NCBI RefSeq assembly: GCF_028291725.1
Contig: NZ_JAQGNT010000092.1
Span: 1-64,000 of the forward strand
DNA from: Hydrocarboniphaga sp.
Lineage (GTDB): Bacteria > Pseudomonadota > Gammaproteobacteria > Nevskiales > Nevskiaceae
Direction of reading: 5' to 3'
Length of the DNA: 64,000 bases
Shown here: piece by piece, positions 25,352 through 34,264 of the stretch
Numbering within the stretch: the first letter of the stretch is position 1
Layout of the letters: the number at the start of each line of letters is the position of its first letter
Notes under the pieces: model-generated
What the model saw: the letters and a program-made list of their open reading frames with translations, nothing else
Databases searched by the model: none
Told to the model about the DNA's origin: nothing
Position numbers and translations under genes: made by a program

Positions 25352-26632
25352 TCAGGCAGCAGCACGGTGCTGCACGACGCCGGTTTCGTTCTTGTAGACG
25401 GCGCCGTCCTTCATGATCAGTTTCAGGCGGCTGGCGTCGCACAGCAGCGACAGATTCGCCAGCGGATCGCCGTCCACCAGCAGCAGGTCGGCGAGGTCGC
25501 CTTCCTTGACCTCGCCCATGCGCTCGCCGTTGGCGCTGGTCATCAGCGCGCCGCCGTTGGCGGTGCCGCAGCGCAGCGCGCCGGCCGGCGTGTAGCCGTA
25601 GTAGTCGACGAAGAACTGCAGGTCGCGGGCATTGCTGCCCTGGCGGCTCCAGGCGAAGCCGTAGTCGCCCCCGATGACGTGGCGGATGCCGCGCTTGCGC
25701 AGCGCGGTGTGCGTTGCGACCGAGGCTTCGAGCAGGCCCGGGATGCCCATGTAGCCGCCGATTTCAGCGCTCAGGCCGTAGCCTGCCGCCTCGTTCTTGA
25801 CGATGGTGTGGAACAGGCTGACCGTCGGCACGACGAACACGCGGTCCTTGGCTTCCTCGAACATGTCCAGGGTTTTTTCGTCGGAATATTCGCAGTGGAA
25901 CAGCACGTCGACGCCTGCTTTCAGGCAGGCCTGGGTGCCGCCGATCGAGCGCGTATGCGCATTGACCTTGCGTCCGTAGGCATGCGCGGTGTCCACCGCC
26001 ATCAGGATTTCCTCGTAGGACATCGGCGTGGTGTTGGCCGGCGTGTTCGGATAGAACGGGTCGCCGGAGACATCGAGCTTGATGTTGTCGCAGCCCTCGC
26101 GGCAGCACAGGCGCACGGCCTTGCGCATCTCTTCGGGTCCGTCGACGATGATTGAGGGGCCCTTGCGCGGGTTGTGCAGCTTGCTCTCGTCGCCCATGCC
26201 GCCGGTGACGGTGATCTCCAGCGAGCCGGCGCGGATGCGCGGGCCGGGCAGGCGGCCGGCATCGACTTCGTTGCGCACCGCCACACCGAGCCGCAGCTTG
26301 GCCTCCGAGGCGCCCCAGGCGCTGGTGAAACCATGATCCAGAAGGACCTTGGCTACGCGTGCAGTCAACAGCGTGTGTTCTTCGGGCGGCGGCGTGATCA
26401 GGTCCTCGGTCGAGGTCACGGCCTCGAACGACAGGTGTGCGTGGCCCTCGGTGAGGCCGGGCATCAGGGTCATGCCCTTGGCCTCGATCACCTGGCAGCC
26501 GCTGCGCGAGAGCTGCCCTGGGGAGCGCGATACCGCGCTGATGCGGTTGCCGATGATCAGCACGTCGCCATCGAAGGCGGCCGCGCCGCTGGCGTCCCAG
26601 ATTCTGGCGCCGCTGATGATGATCTTGTTCAT
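25352..26632 (-). CDS. Amidohydrolase-superfamily metal-dependent hydrolase
   Basis: A 426-residue cytosolic enzyme of the imidazolonepropionase-like amidohydrolase group. ATG 26632 has GGGAGG 8 bp upstream. Metal-site motifs are GLTEGHAHLSF (strand 1 HxH), KVNAHTRS, DVLFHCEY and IGGDYGFAW (Asp). The C-terminus completes the beta-sandwich (GDLADLLLVDGDPLANL). It hydrolyses C-N or C-O bonds in cyclic amides, lactams or related rings. It is the first gene of the operon with the Rieske oxygenase and is divergent from the VOC gene. Confidence 0.87.
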   Translation of the reverse strand: MNKIIISGARIWDASGAAAFDGDVLIIGNRISAVSRSPGQLSRSGCQVIEAKGMTLMPGLTEGHAHLSFEAVTSTEDLITPPPEEHTLLTARVAKVLLDHGFTSAWGASEAKLRLGVAVRNEVDAGRLPGPRIRAGSLEITVTGGMGDESKLHNPRKGPSIIVDGPEEMRKAVRLCCREGCDNIKLDVSGDPFYPNTPANTTPMSYEEILMAVDTAHAYGRKVNAHTRSIGGTQACLKAGVDVLFHCEYSDEKTLDMFEEAKDRVFVVPTVSLFHTIVKNEAAGYGLSAEIGGYMGIPGLLEASVATHTALRKRGIRHVIGGDYGFAWSRQGSNARDLQFFVDYYGYTPAGALRCGTANGGALMTSANGERMGEVKEGDLADLLLVDGDPLANLSLLCDASRLKLIMKDGAVYKNETGVVQHRAAA

Positions 26633-26826
26633 GCGTTCTGCCTCCCAGCCCTCCAAATGGGGCTGTTGCCGGTCGATGGATTATGCGACCGGCATTCCCT
26701 GGCCAGATGACCTCGCGCGCACGCCAACTTGCCTGCCGGGGCCAGCCGCTCTTTGCGCCGCCAGCCGCTCGCTAGACTCGCCGTCTGTCAGGCAATGCTT
26801 CGTGCATGCCGAGGAGGAAGATCCAG

Positions 26827-27303
26827 ATGATCAAAGGCATCCATCACCTAGCCGTCCACGTTCGCGATATGGACCGGATGTTGAAGTTCTACAAGGAGGC
26901 CTTCGGTTTCGAGCTCGTCGGCGAGCCCTTCAGTTGGGAGAACGATGCGTTCATCGACAAGATCGTCGATGTGCCCCGGTCGGCCGCGCGCGGCGGCATG
27001 CTGCGCGCCGGCAGCTGCTACATGGAAATCTTCCAGTACCGCGAGCCCAAGCCGGTCGCGCCCGGCCCCTTGCAGCCTTTCGATCGTGGGTACACGCACT
27101 TCTGCGTCGACGCGACCGACATCGAGTTTGAGGTCGAGCGCCTGCGCGGACTCGGCATGACGTTCAGCCAGCCGGGCCCGATCGACGTCGGCCACGTCAA
27201 GTCGATTTACGGCCGTGATCCCGAAGGCAATCTGATCGAGATCCAGCAGACCGCGGAGCACTGCGATTTTCGTATGGACAGGCTGCCGCCGGTGGCGAGA
27301 TAG
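26827..27303 (+). CDS. VOC (glyoxalase/dioxygenase) superfamily protein
   Basis: A 158-residue protein with two beta-alpha-beta-beta-beta modules. Module 1 starts IKGIHHLAVHVRDMDRMLKF and module 2 starts GYTHFCVDATDIEFEVERL. Likely metal ligands are the His of HHLAV, the Glu of YMEIFQY, the His of THFCV and the Glu of NLIEIQQ, the usual VOC set. ATG 26827 is preceded by GAGGAGGAA with 7-bp spacing. It could be an epimerase (methylmalonyl-CoA type), lyase or dioxygenase. It is transcribed divergently from the amidohydrolase across a 194-bp promoter region. Confidence 0.85.
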   Translation: MIKGIHHLAVHVRDMDRMLKFYKEAFGFELVGEPFSWENDAFIDKIVDVPRSAARGGMLRAGSCYMEIFQYREPKPVAPGPLQPFDRGYTHFCVDATDIEFEVERLRGLGMTFSQPGPIDVGHVKSIYGRDPEGNLIEIQQTAEHCDFRMDRLPPVAR

Positions 27304-27316
27304 CTCCCCGAGTAAC

Positions 27317-27395
27317 GTCATTCCCGCGAAGACGGGAATCCAGCCTTCAAGGGCGGCGCTGCTCGTCACTGGATTCCCGCCTTCGCGGGAATGAC
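27317..27395. repeat. GTCATTCCCGCGAAGGCGGGAATCC inverted repeat, copy 1
   Basis: Arms GTCATTCCCGCGAAGACGGG and CTGGATTCCCGCCTTCGCGG face each other around a loop of ~25 bp. This is a widespread proteobacterial intergenic palindrome. A second copy is at 42524 and a degenerate half at ~38954. Confidence 0.9.
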
Positions 27396-27448
27396 ATGGT
27401 TTTTATCTGCTTTGCCAGCTGTTTTACCCGAGAAGCATCCAGCCCCCG

Positions 27449-30400
27449 ATGACGAAGTCCGTAACCACCCTCGACGACAAGTACCTGCAGACCGGCGGCC
27501 GCGTCTTTCTCTCTTCGAACCAGGCGCTGGTGCGCCTGCCGCTCGACCAGTCGCGTCGCGACCGCGCCGCCGGCCTGAAGACCGCCGGCTACATCTCCGG
27601 GTATCGCGGCTCGCCGCTCGGTGTCTACGACTCCGCGCTGTGGGGCGCGCAGAAGCTGATCGACGCCAACGATATCCGCTTCGTGCCGGGGCTCAACGAG
27701 GAACTGGCGGTCAGCGCGATCCGCGGTACGCAGCAGCTCAAGTGGTTCGGCAAGTCTCAGTTCGACGGTGTGTTCGGGCTCTGGTACGGCAAGGGCATCG
27801 GTGTCGACCGTGCCTGCGAATCGCTGAAGCTCGGAAATCTCGAAGGCGCGTCGGCCACCGGCGGCTTTCTTGCCATTGCCGGCGATGACCACGGCGGCAA
27901 GTCCTCGGACAGTGCGCACCAGTCCGAGCACACCCTGATTGCCGCGATGTTGCCGGTGCTGTATCCGGCGACCATCGCCGAGATCATCGAGTTCGGACTC
28001 GCTGGTTGGGCGATGTCGCGCTACAGCGGCTGCTACGTCGCGCTCAAGTGCATCACCGATACGCTGGATCTGACCGCGTCGATCGAGCTGCCCGATCCGC
28101 ATCGTTCCTACATCACGCCTAGCGACATCCTGCTGCCGCCGGCGGGCCGGAACCTGCGCCAGAACCAGCCGCCGCTGGTCGAGGAAGACTGCCTGGTCAA
28201 CCAGCGTCTGCCGGCCGCCACCGCCTTCGCTCGCGCCAACGGACTGGACCGCGTGGTCTTCGGCGGCGAGCGTCGCACGCTGGCCATCGTCAGCGCCGGC
28301 AAGGCCTATCTCGACGTGCGCCAGGCGCTCGCCGATCTCGGCCTGGACGAGCAGAACTGCTCGCGGCTCGGCATCCGGGTGTATAAGCCGGCCCTGATCT
28401 GGCCGATGGACAGGCAGCGTCTGGTCGAATTCGCGCAAGGCAGTACCGCGGTGCTGGTGGTCGAGGAAAAGCGGCCGGTGATGGAAGAGCAGGTGGCTCG
28501 CCATCTGTACGCCTTGGAAGCGCGGCGCCGCCCGGCGATCGCCGGCAAGCATGATCTCAACGGCGCCCTGCTGCTGCCGGCGGCCGGCGAACTGCGTGTG
28601 GCTCAGGTGCGCACCGCGATCCGCACGCTGCTCGAGCAGATCGGCATCGGCGACGAGCGCGTCGAGACCCAATACGCTGCGCTGCAAAAGCTGGAAACCC
28701 GCGCGGTGTCGCTGGGCAGCAGCACCGTCCGCCCGGCTTACTTCTGCTCGGGCTGCCCGCACAACACCAGCACCAAGATTCCGGACGGCGCGCAGGCTCT
28801 CGGCGGCATCGGCTGCCACGGCCTCGCGGCGGTGGTGATGGACCGCAACACCATGCAGTTCGTGCCGATGGGTCATGAAGGCTCGCCCTGGGTGTCGGTC
28901 AGCCAGTTCGTCGACATGCCACACGTGTTCCAGAACATGGGCGACGGCACTTATTCGCATTCCGGCATTCTGGCGATCCGCGCCGCGGTCGCGGCCAAGG
29001 CGACGCTGACCTACAAGCTGCTGTACAACGACGCGGTCGCGATGACCGGCGGCCAGCCGGTCGAACAGCAGATCTCGCCGATCGACATGGTCAAGCAGCT
29101 GCTGTCCGAAGGCGTGCGGCCGGTGCGGCTGGTCTCGGACCATCCCGAGCAATACGCCGATATCAAGCTGCCGCCCGATGTCAGCGTGCATCACCGCGAC
29201 GAGCTCGACCCGATCCAGCGCGAACTGCAGACGGTGAAGGGCGTATCCGCCATCGTCTACGAGCAGACCTGCGCCGCCGAGAAGCGCCGCCGCCGCAAGC
29301 GCGGCCTGATGGCCGACCCGGACCAGCGCGTCTTCATCAACTCATCCGTCTGCGAAGGCTGCGGCGACTGCTCGGTTCAGTCCAACTGCATCAGCGTGCT
29401 GCCGCTGGAAACCGAGTTCGGCCGCAAGCGCAAGATCGATCAGTCCACCTGCAACAAGGACTACAGCTGCGTAAAGGGTTTCTGCCCGTCGTTCGTAACC
29501 GTCACCGGCGCGAAGATCGCGCTGCGTTCCAGTGGCGATCCCGAGCGACTCAAGCAGCTGATCGCGGGCCTGCCCGAGCCTGCCGTCGCGGTGCTCGACG
29601 AACGGGGTTGCAACATCCTGGTCGCCGGCATCGGCGGCACCGGCGTGCTGACCATCGGCGCGCTGCTCGGCATGGCCGCGCATCTCGACGGCCGTGGCTG
29701 CACGATTCTCGATCTGACCGGCATGGCGCAAAAGGGCGGTTCGGTCACCAGCCATATCCGCATCGGGCCCGATCCGCGCGGCATCTACACTTCACGCCTG
29801 GGCGAGGGGATGACCGATGTGCTGGTGGCCTGTGACATGATCGTCGGCTCCGGTGCGCCGGTGCTGAAGTCGGTGAAGCCGGGCCACACCGCGGCGATCC
29901 TCAACACCGACGTCGCGCCGACCGGCGACTTTCAGGCCAACAAGAACCTCGACCTCGGCGAAGACCGCATGCGCGCCGCGATCGTCGATGCGCTGGACGG
30001 CGGGCCGCTGTTCGAGCTGGCCGGCAGCCGGCTCGCCACCGAGCTGACCGGCGACAGCATCGGCACCAACATCCTGATGCTCGGCTACGCGGCGCAGCGC
30101 GGCCTGCTGCCGGTGTCGATCGCCTCACTGCAGCAGGCGATCCGGCTCAACGGCAGCTTCATCGAAGGCAACCTGCGCACTTTCGCGCTCGGCCGCCTGG
30201 CCGCGCACGACCCCGAGGCGCTGGCGCGCGAACTGGGCGTCGACAAGAAGCTCGTGCCCTTGGCCACCGTCGACGACGTGCTCGCGAGCCGCATGCGTCT
30301 GCTCACCGATTACCAGGACGCCGCCTATGCGCAGCGTTACCGCAGCTTCATCGACGATGTGCGCCAGCGCGTGACCGCGCTGCGGCTGCGCGACGGCGAG

Positions 30401-30928
30401 CGCTTTGTCCGCGAAGTCGCGCTGAGCCTGGCGCGGCTGATGGCCTACAAGGACGAGTACGAAGTCGCTCGCCTGTATGCCGACCCGAAATTCATCGAGC
30501 GGCTGCGCGAGCAGTTCTCCGGCGACTTCGAGCTCAGCTTCAACCTGGCGCCGCCGATGCTGCCGGGCCGCGATTCCTCGGGCCGTCCGAAGAAGCGCCG
30601 CTTCGGTGCGTGGATGATGCCGGCGTTCAAGGTACTGGCGCGGCTCAAGGGCCTGCGCGGTACGCCCTTCGATCCCTTCGGCTACTTCCCGGAGCGGCGG
30701 CTGGAGCGGCGCCTGATCGGGGATTACCGCGCGCTGATCGGCGGCATCGTCGAACGGCTGCACCCGGGCAATCTTTCCGTCGGCATCGATATCGCGCATG
30801 CCGCGGGAGAGATCGGTGGCTACGGACCGGTGAAGGACGCCGCCGTAGCCGCCTACGAACGGCGCCTGAAGACGCTGCTGAACGCATTCGATGCCGCATC
30901 CGCCGCGCCGCAGGCACGCGCCGCGTAG
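27449..30928 (+). CDS. Fused indolepyruvate:ferredoxin oxidoreductase-type 2-oxoacid oxidoreductase
   Basis: A 1159-residue fusion of IorA- and IorB-like parts. Residues ~20-250 are the pyrimidine-binding and transketolase-like part (TAGYISGYRGSPLGVYD). Residues ~400-560 are the TPP domain (ARGxx region GIGCHGLAAVVMDRN and NDAVAMTGGQPVE). A ferredoxin domain with a [4Fe-4S] Cys cluster starts at C635 (CEGCGDCSVQSNC) and includes later Cys in STCNKDYSCVKGFC. The gamma domain starts at ~727 (GIGGTGVLTIGALL, MAQKGGSVTSHIR). The C-terminal ~350 residues are the DUF6537-type extension. The reaction is oxidative decarboxylation of an aryl or branched 2-oxoacid to an acyl-CoA. Its TAG stop lies within a repeat that starts at 30925. 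Confidence 0.93.
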   Translation: MTKSVTTLDDKYLQTGGRVFLSSNQALVRLPLDQSRRDRAAGLKTAGYISGYRGSPLGVYDSALWGAQKLIDANDIRFVPGLNEELAVSAIRGTQQLKWFGKSQFDGVFGLWYGKGIGVDRACESLKLGNLEGASATGGFLAIAGDDHGGKSSDSAHQSEHTLIAAMLPVLYPATIAEIIEFGLAGWAMSRYSGCYVALKCITDTLDLTASIELPDPHRSYITPSDILLPPAGRNLRQNQPPLVEEDCLVNQRLPAATAFARANGLDRVVFGGERRTLAIVSAGKAYLDVRQALADLGLDEQNCSRLGIRVYKPALIWPMDRQRLVEFAQGSTAVLVVEEKRPVMEEQVARHLYALEARRRPAIAGKHDLNGALLLPAAGELRVAQVRTAIRTLLEQIGIGDERVETQYAALQKLETRAVSLGSSTVRPAYFCSGCPHNTSTKIPDGAQALGGIGCHGLAAVVMDRNTMQFVPMGHEGSPWVSVSQFVDMPHVFQNMGDGTYSHSGILAIRAAVAAKATLTYKLLYNDAVAMTGGQPVEQQISPIDMVKQLLSEGVRPVRLVSDHPEQYADIKLPPDVSVHHRDELDPIQRELQTVKGVSAIVYEQTCAAEKRRRRKRGLMADPDQRVFINSSVCEGCGDCSVQSNCISVLPLETEFGRKRKIDQSTCNKDYSCVKGFCPSFVTVTGAKIALRSSGDPERLKQLIAGLPEPAVAVLDERGCNILVAGIGGTGVLTIGALLGMAAHLDGRGCTILDLTGMAQKGGSVTSHIRIGPDPRGIYTSRLGEGMTDVLVACDMIVGSGAPVLKSVKPGHTAAILNTDVAPTGDFQANKNLDLGEDRMRAAIVDALDGGPLFELAGSRLATELTGDSIGTNILMLGYAAQRGLLPVSIASLQQAIRLNGSFIEGNLRTFALGRLAAHDPEALARELGVDKKLVPLATVDDVLASRMRLLTDYQDAAYAQRYRSFIDDVRQRVTALRLRDGERFVREVALSLARLMAYKDEYEVARLYADPKFIERLREQFSGDFELSFNLAPPMLPGRDSSGRPKKRRFGAWMMPAFKVLARLKGLRGTPFDPFGYFPERRLERRLIGDYRALIGGIVERLHPGNLSVGIDIAHAAGEIGGYGPVKDAAVAAYERRLKTLLNAFDAASAAPQARAA

Positions 30929-31003
30929 GTCGGCAATCCCTTGCCGACGTGTACCTTCGATGCGCAACCGAGGCCTCACGTCGGCAAGGGATTGCCGACC
31001 TAC
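30925..31003. repeat. REP-like palindrome, GTAGGTCGGCAA family, copy B
   Basis: Same arms as copy A with CCCTTG in place of CCTTTG and a longer, unrelated loop. It overlaps the stop codon of the upstream oxidoreductase gene: TAG at 30926-30928 is part of GTAGGTCGG. It sits between convergent genes. Confidence 0.9.
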
Positions 31004-31012
31004 GATGTGGTC

Positions 31013-32047
31013 CTACATGCGCCGCGGATCGACCACGGTGCGCACCGGTGCGGCGGCGCTGCTCATCGCGTCCAGTGCCGCAGCGACGCCCGACAGGCCG
31101 ATGCGGCCGCCCAGCCAGCTTTTGATGTCGACTTTGCCGTCGACGATCGAGCGCAGCGCCAGGTCGAGATCCTGCTGCTCCTCGCCGGCGGCGAAGAAGA
31201 TCTTGAGCCGCCGCATCTGGCCGGACGGCACGTAGAGCGGCTCGGGCTCCAGGCAGAAGCCGCCGATGACGATGCGCGCGCCGAAGCCGACCGAGTTCAT
31301 GATCTGGTTGAGCAGGCCCGGTTTGCCGACGCACTCATAGATCAGCGTCGCGCGCCGGTTACCCAGCCCGTGTATCGGGCCATAGGGCGACAGCTCGCGT
31401 GGATCGATCACCACGTCGGCGCCCATACGGATCGCGATGTTGCGGCGATTCTCATCGAAGTCCGCCGCGATGATTGGGCCCATGTCCATCAGCTTGAGCC
31501 CGGCGATCACGCCCAGGCCGATCGCGCCGCAGCCGATCACCAGCGGCACGTCGTCGCGAGTCGGCTCGCCCGAGCGCGCATGTTCCAGGCCGACCGCCAG
31601 GGGCTCGGTCATCGCCGCGAGGTCGTCGTCGAGATCGGAGGGAACCTCCATCAGCGTGTTTTCGTCGAGCAGCATGTATTCGCCGAAGCCGCCAGGGCAG
31701 TCGTGGCTCTGGCCGATCACCGAATGCCCGCCGGCATGGCGCATCACCGGTTGCGATGTGACCTTGGCGCCGACTTTCAGGGGCCGCCGGCTGCCGGGGC
31801 CGTAGTCGAGGATCTCGCCGACGTACTCGTGGCCGGGAACGATGATCTGGCTCAGGTCGAGATTGGAGTAGGGGCCGCCATACTGCCGCGAGATTTCCAC
31901 CACCTTGGCGCCCAGGTGCACGAAGTGTGCGTCGGACGCGCACAGGCCGCAGCTGTGGGTGCGTACCAGCGCCTGGCCCTTGGCCGGGATCGGGTCCGGC
32001 ACTTCGCCCACGTGGATCTGGCTGTTCTGCAGATAGGCCGCTTTCAT
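31013..32047 (-). CDS. Zinc-type medium-chain alcohol dehydrogenase
   Basis: A 344-residue MDR-family dehydrogenase; ATG 32047 overlaps the stop of the upstream NTF2-like gene (ATGA). Catalytic zinc ligands are seen in HSCGLCASDAHF and VPGHEYVGE. The nucleotide fold GCGAIGLGVIAGL leads to an acidic strand end (AADFDENRR), indicating NAD preference. The usual structural-zinc Cys quartet is not evident in the lobe after GEILDYGPGS. It oxidises an alcohol or reduces a ketone in the pathway. It is third in the operon SDR - NTF2-like - ADH. Confidence 0.88.
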   Translation of the reverse strand: MKAAYLQNSQIHVGEVPDPIPAKGQALVRTHSCGLCASDAHFVHLGAKVVEISRQYGGPYSNLDLSQIIVPGHEYVGEILDYGPGSRRPLKVGAKVTSQPVMRHAGGHSVIGQSHDCPGGFGEYMLLDENTLMEVPSDLDDDLAAMTEPLAVGLEHARSGEPTRDDVPLVIGCGAIGLGVIAGLKLMDMGPIIAADFDENRRNIAIRMGADVVIDPRELSPYGPIHGLGNRRATLIYECVGKPGLLNQIMNSVGFGARIVIGGFCLEPEPLYVPSGQMRRLKIFFAAGEEQQDLDLALRSIVDGKVDIKSWLGGRIGLSGVAAALDAMSSAAAPVRTVVDPRRM

Positions 32048-32565
32048 CGGCTGTCCTGCGGTGTCGCTTTCAGCGCGGTGTAGGACGGATCGGATCGGTC
32101 GCGGCGGCCGGTATCGTGTTCGACCATCGCGGTCACATCGCGCATTTCGTCGAAGTCGCGGATTGCGATGCGCTTGTCCAGGCCCCAGCGACCATTGCGT
32201 CGCGACCATTGGTCCACGTAGCGGCTCAGCACGGTGATCTGCTTGAGCTGCTCGCCGCGGCGCATGCGCAGCCAGGCGGTCACATAGGATTCGCTGCCCG
32301 CGCGATCGCCATCCAGCTCGATGACGATGTTCGACATCTGGTGCGAGTGCACCAGCGTATGCCGGTGCTGGGCGCAGATGTGGTCGATCACGCCGCGTCC
32401 GTCGCCCTGATAGACGTCCGCACCGTAGTCGGCGATCGCGTCCTCGTGCCAGATCGAGCGGCCGAGCGCGACGTCGAGCCGATCGACCGCTCGACAGTAG
32501 CGGTAGATCAGGTCGGTGATCTGCTGGCGGTCGGCGAGCGAGCGCAGCGTTTCTGCATCGCTCAT
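32044..32565 (-). CDS. SnoaL/NTF2-like small protein
   Basis: A 173-residue protein with the SnoaL_4-type fold: an N-terminal helix pair (RQQITDLIYRYCRAVDRLDV), then DAIADYGADVYQGDG and paired strands (VIELDGDRAGSESYVTAWLRM, GRWGLDKRIAIRDF). Members act as hydratases, isomerases or binding proteins in polyketide, steroid and aromatic pathways. ATG 32565 overlaps the preceding SDR stop and its own stop overlaps the ADH start, so all three are translationally coupled. Catalytic residues cannot be assigned with confidence; an Asp/His pair (D42, H80 region) is plausible. Confidence 0.82.
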   Translation of the reverse strand: MSDAETLRSLADRQQITDLIYRYCRAVDRLDVALGRSIWHEDAIADYGADVYQGDGRGVIDHICAQHRHTLVHSHQMSNIVIELDGDRAGSESYVTAWLRMRRGEQLKQITVLSRYVDQWSRRNGRWGLDKRIAIRDFDEMRDVTAMVEHDTGRRDRSDPSYTALKATPQDSR

Positions 32566-33368
32566 GGCCGGCTTCCGAATATCTGGCTGCTGATCCGGTC
32601 GACCATCAGGATGCGCTCGCGACGCGCAGCGGCCGAGTTCGGCGCGAAGCCGGCGACATCGTCGGCTACGCCCCAGTTGTGAACCGGGCCGTGCGGCAGC
32701 CGCTCCAGGCCCATTGCGGCGACCTCCGCGGCGGACGCGACCTGGTCCGGAACCGGCTGCCCCTTGTCGGCGAGCATCTTGCGGAAGGCCGGTGTGTCGG
32801 TGCGCCCCAGCACCAGCGTCAGCACATCGACGCCCTGCGTATGCAACTCGGCCCACAGGCCTTCGGCGAAGCACAGCGTGAACGCCTTGCTTGCCGCATA
32901 CGTCGCCATGAAGCTCGCGCCGCCGTAGCAGGCCCCCGAGTTGACCAGCAGAATGCCGCCCTTGCCGCGCGTGCGCATCGGCTCTGCGAAATGGTGGCAG
33001 CAGCGCAGCGTGACCATGGTGTTGCGCTGTGCCAGGTCGATCCAGTCCTGGATGCCGCGATCGAGGAAGTGGTCGCCATGCGGATCGGCGCCGGCATTGC
33101 TGACGAACAGCCCGACTTCCCGCGACCCCACGGCGGCGACGATGCGCTCGAAGGCATCGGGCGCCGCCAGATCGACGCTCGCGACGACGCAGTCCACGCC
33201 GCTTTCCGCCTTGATCTCGGCCGCCAATGCGGCCAGCGGCGCCTCGCGGCGCGCGATCAGAATACAGGGCAGGCCCAGTGCCGCGATCTGGCGAGCGAAC
33301 GCCCGCCCGGTTCCTTCGGAGGCGCCGGCGACCACGGCCCAGGGTCCATAGCGATCGGCAAAATTCAT
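32562..33368 (-). CDS. Short-chain dehydrogenase/reductase
   Basis: A 268-residue SDR. ATG 33368 has AGGAG 7 bp upstream. The cofactor loop is AGASEGTGRAFA (variant of TGxxxGxG), with IARRE suggesting NADP preference. NAGADP and YAASKAF (catalytic Tyr-x3-Lys) are intact. It heads the SDR - NTF2-like - ADH operon and is divergent from the GbsR-type regulator across an AT-rich 84-bp intergenic region. Confidence 0.88.
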   Translation of the reverse strand: MNFADRYGPWAVVAGASEGTGRAFARQIAALGLPCILIARREAPLAALAAEIKAESGVDCVVASVDLAAPDAFERIVAAVGSREVGLFVSNAGADPHGDHFLDRGIQDWIDLAQRNTMVTLRCCHHFAEPMRTRGKGGILLVNSGACYGGASFMATYAASKAFTLCFAEGLWAELHTQGVDVLTLVLGRTDTPAFRKMLADKGQPVPDQVASAAEVAAMGLERLPHGPVHNWGVADDVAGFAPNSAAARRERILMVDRISSQIFGSRP

Positions 33369-33452
33369 CGGCTTTCTCCTCATTGCTTGTGATCGGGCCG
33401 GTGCTCCACGCTGCTGCGGCCCGGAATCGAATCTCCGTGATATTATTATCTA

Positions 33453-33947
33453 ATGAATATTAAGAAAATAGTTAATATTCCGGCCAGCCAGCTCTCCGAA
33501 GACGAGCTGCGTTTCGTCGACGACATGGCCGGACTGCTGGCGCCCTGGGGCATGGCGGTGATGTCGGGCCGCGTCTACGGCTATCTGCTGCTGCACCAGG
33601 GCCCGGTCAGCGTTAACCAGATCGCGGCTGATCTGCAGGTGAGCAAGGTCGCCGCCTGGAATGCGGCGCGGTCGCTGGAAGAGTTCGGGCACGTGCGCCG
33701 CTACGGCGAGCCCGGCAGTAAGCGGGCGCTTTACGGACCTACCGACAATTTTGACGTGCCGATGGTGAAGCAGTGCGTGTTGCTCGGAGCGCTGGGAGCC
33801 TTGCTGCGCAACAGCGCATCGACCGTCGCAAAGGGAGAGACCGCTACACGGCTACGTGCGATGTCGCAGTTCTACGTTTCGATACAGCAGGCGATGGAGG
33901 CCAGCATCCGCGACTTGAACGCGAAGAAGTCGCTCAGGAAGCGGTGA
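33453..33947 (+). CDS. GbsR/MarR-family transcriptional regulator
   Basis: A 164-residue winged-helix regulator of the GbsR group. Residues ~10-35 (LSEDELRFVDDMAGLLAPWG) and the HTH region (VSVNQIAADLQVSKVAAWNAARSLEEFGHV, residues ~52-82) are typical, followed by a wing (RYGEPGSKRALY) and a C-terminal helical dimerisation part. It is transcribed divergently from the SDR - NTF2-like - ADH operon, which it likely controls. A perfect 9-bp inverted repeat overlaps its first codons (33455-33480), suggesting autoregulation. The start region is strikingly AT-rich compared with the rest of the window. Confidence 0.87.
   Translation: MNIKKIVNIPASQLSEDELRFVDDMAGLLAPWGMAVMSGRVYGYLLLHQGPVSVNQIAADLQVSKVAAWNAARSLEEFGHVRRYGEPGSKRALYGPTDNFDVPMVKQCVLLGALGALLRNSASTVAKGETATRLRAMSQFYVSIQQAMEASIRDLNAKKSLRKR
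33455..33480. promoter_or_regulatory. Candidate operator overlapping the GbsR-type gene start
   Basis: A perfect dyad with arms GAATATTAA (33455-33463) and TTAATATTC (33472-33480) and an 8-bp AT-rich spacer. It covers codons 2-10 of the regulator, whose ATG is at 33453. An AT-rich 26-bp palindrome is not expected by chance in this GC-rich DNA. Confidence 0.6.
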
Positions 33948-33962
33948 GGGGCAGACGCGCTC

Positions 33963-34035
33963 GTAGGTCGGCAATCCTTTGCCGACGTGCTCAAGCAATC
34001 AGGGCGCACACGTCGGCAAAGGATTGCCGACCTAC
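33963..34035. repeat. REP-like palindrome, GTAGGTCGGCAA family, copy C
   Basis: Same arms as copy A and a nearly identical loop (GCTCAAGCAATCAGGGCGCA). It lies just after the GbsR-type gene. Confidence 0.9.
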
Positions 34036-34046
34036 TCAACCCGGAG

Positions 34047-34218
34047 TCCCCTCTCCCGCTTGCGGGAGAGACCGCCGCAGCTTGGCGCTGCCGGCTTGAG
34101 CCCCGGAACCGCCCCGCCCCTTCCCCCGTATGCGGGGGAAGGTTGGGATGGGGGCGAGACGATAGCGCCGCGCCTGCTCGCCCCCACCCCAGCCCTCCCC
34201 CGCATGCGGGGGAGGGAG
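34047..34218. repeat. CCCTCTCCC / CCTTCCCCC composite palindromes
   Basis: A half unit with stem CTCTCCCGC-TT-GCGGGAGAG (from ~34050) is followed by a full unit at ~34117-34218: stem TTCCCCCGTATGCGGGGGAA, a spacer with GGGATGGGGGCGAG, its complement, and stem CTCCCCCGCATGCGGGGGAG. Together with copy C it fills the 317-bp gap between the GbsR-type gene and the KstD-like gene (convergent). No gene is present there. Confidence 0.85.
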
Positions 34219-34264
34219 AGGTTCCTGGGTAGGGGATAGAAAGGTTTAAGCGAGTTCATTCTTC

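Noticed and set aside
24440-26155. A 571-codon plus-strand frame opposite the Rieske oxygenase and amidohydrolase genes
   Set aside because: It crosses two genes with intact metal-site motifs and has no domain of its own.
27347-29194. A 615-codon minus-strand frame opposite the 2-oxoacid oxidoreductase
   Set aside because: The plus strand encodes a complete TPP enzyme with iron-sulfur motifs; the opposite frame has no recognisable features.
34047-34218. Possible rho-independent terminators or a structured RNA in the CCTTCCCCC repeats
   Set aside because: Stems are strong but no T-run follows and the same composite occurs at 39896 and inside a gene at 43841, so a repeat family explains it better.
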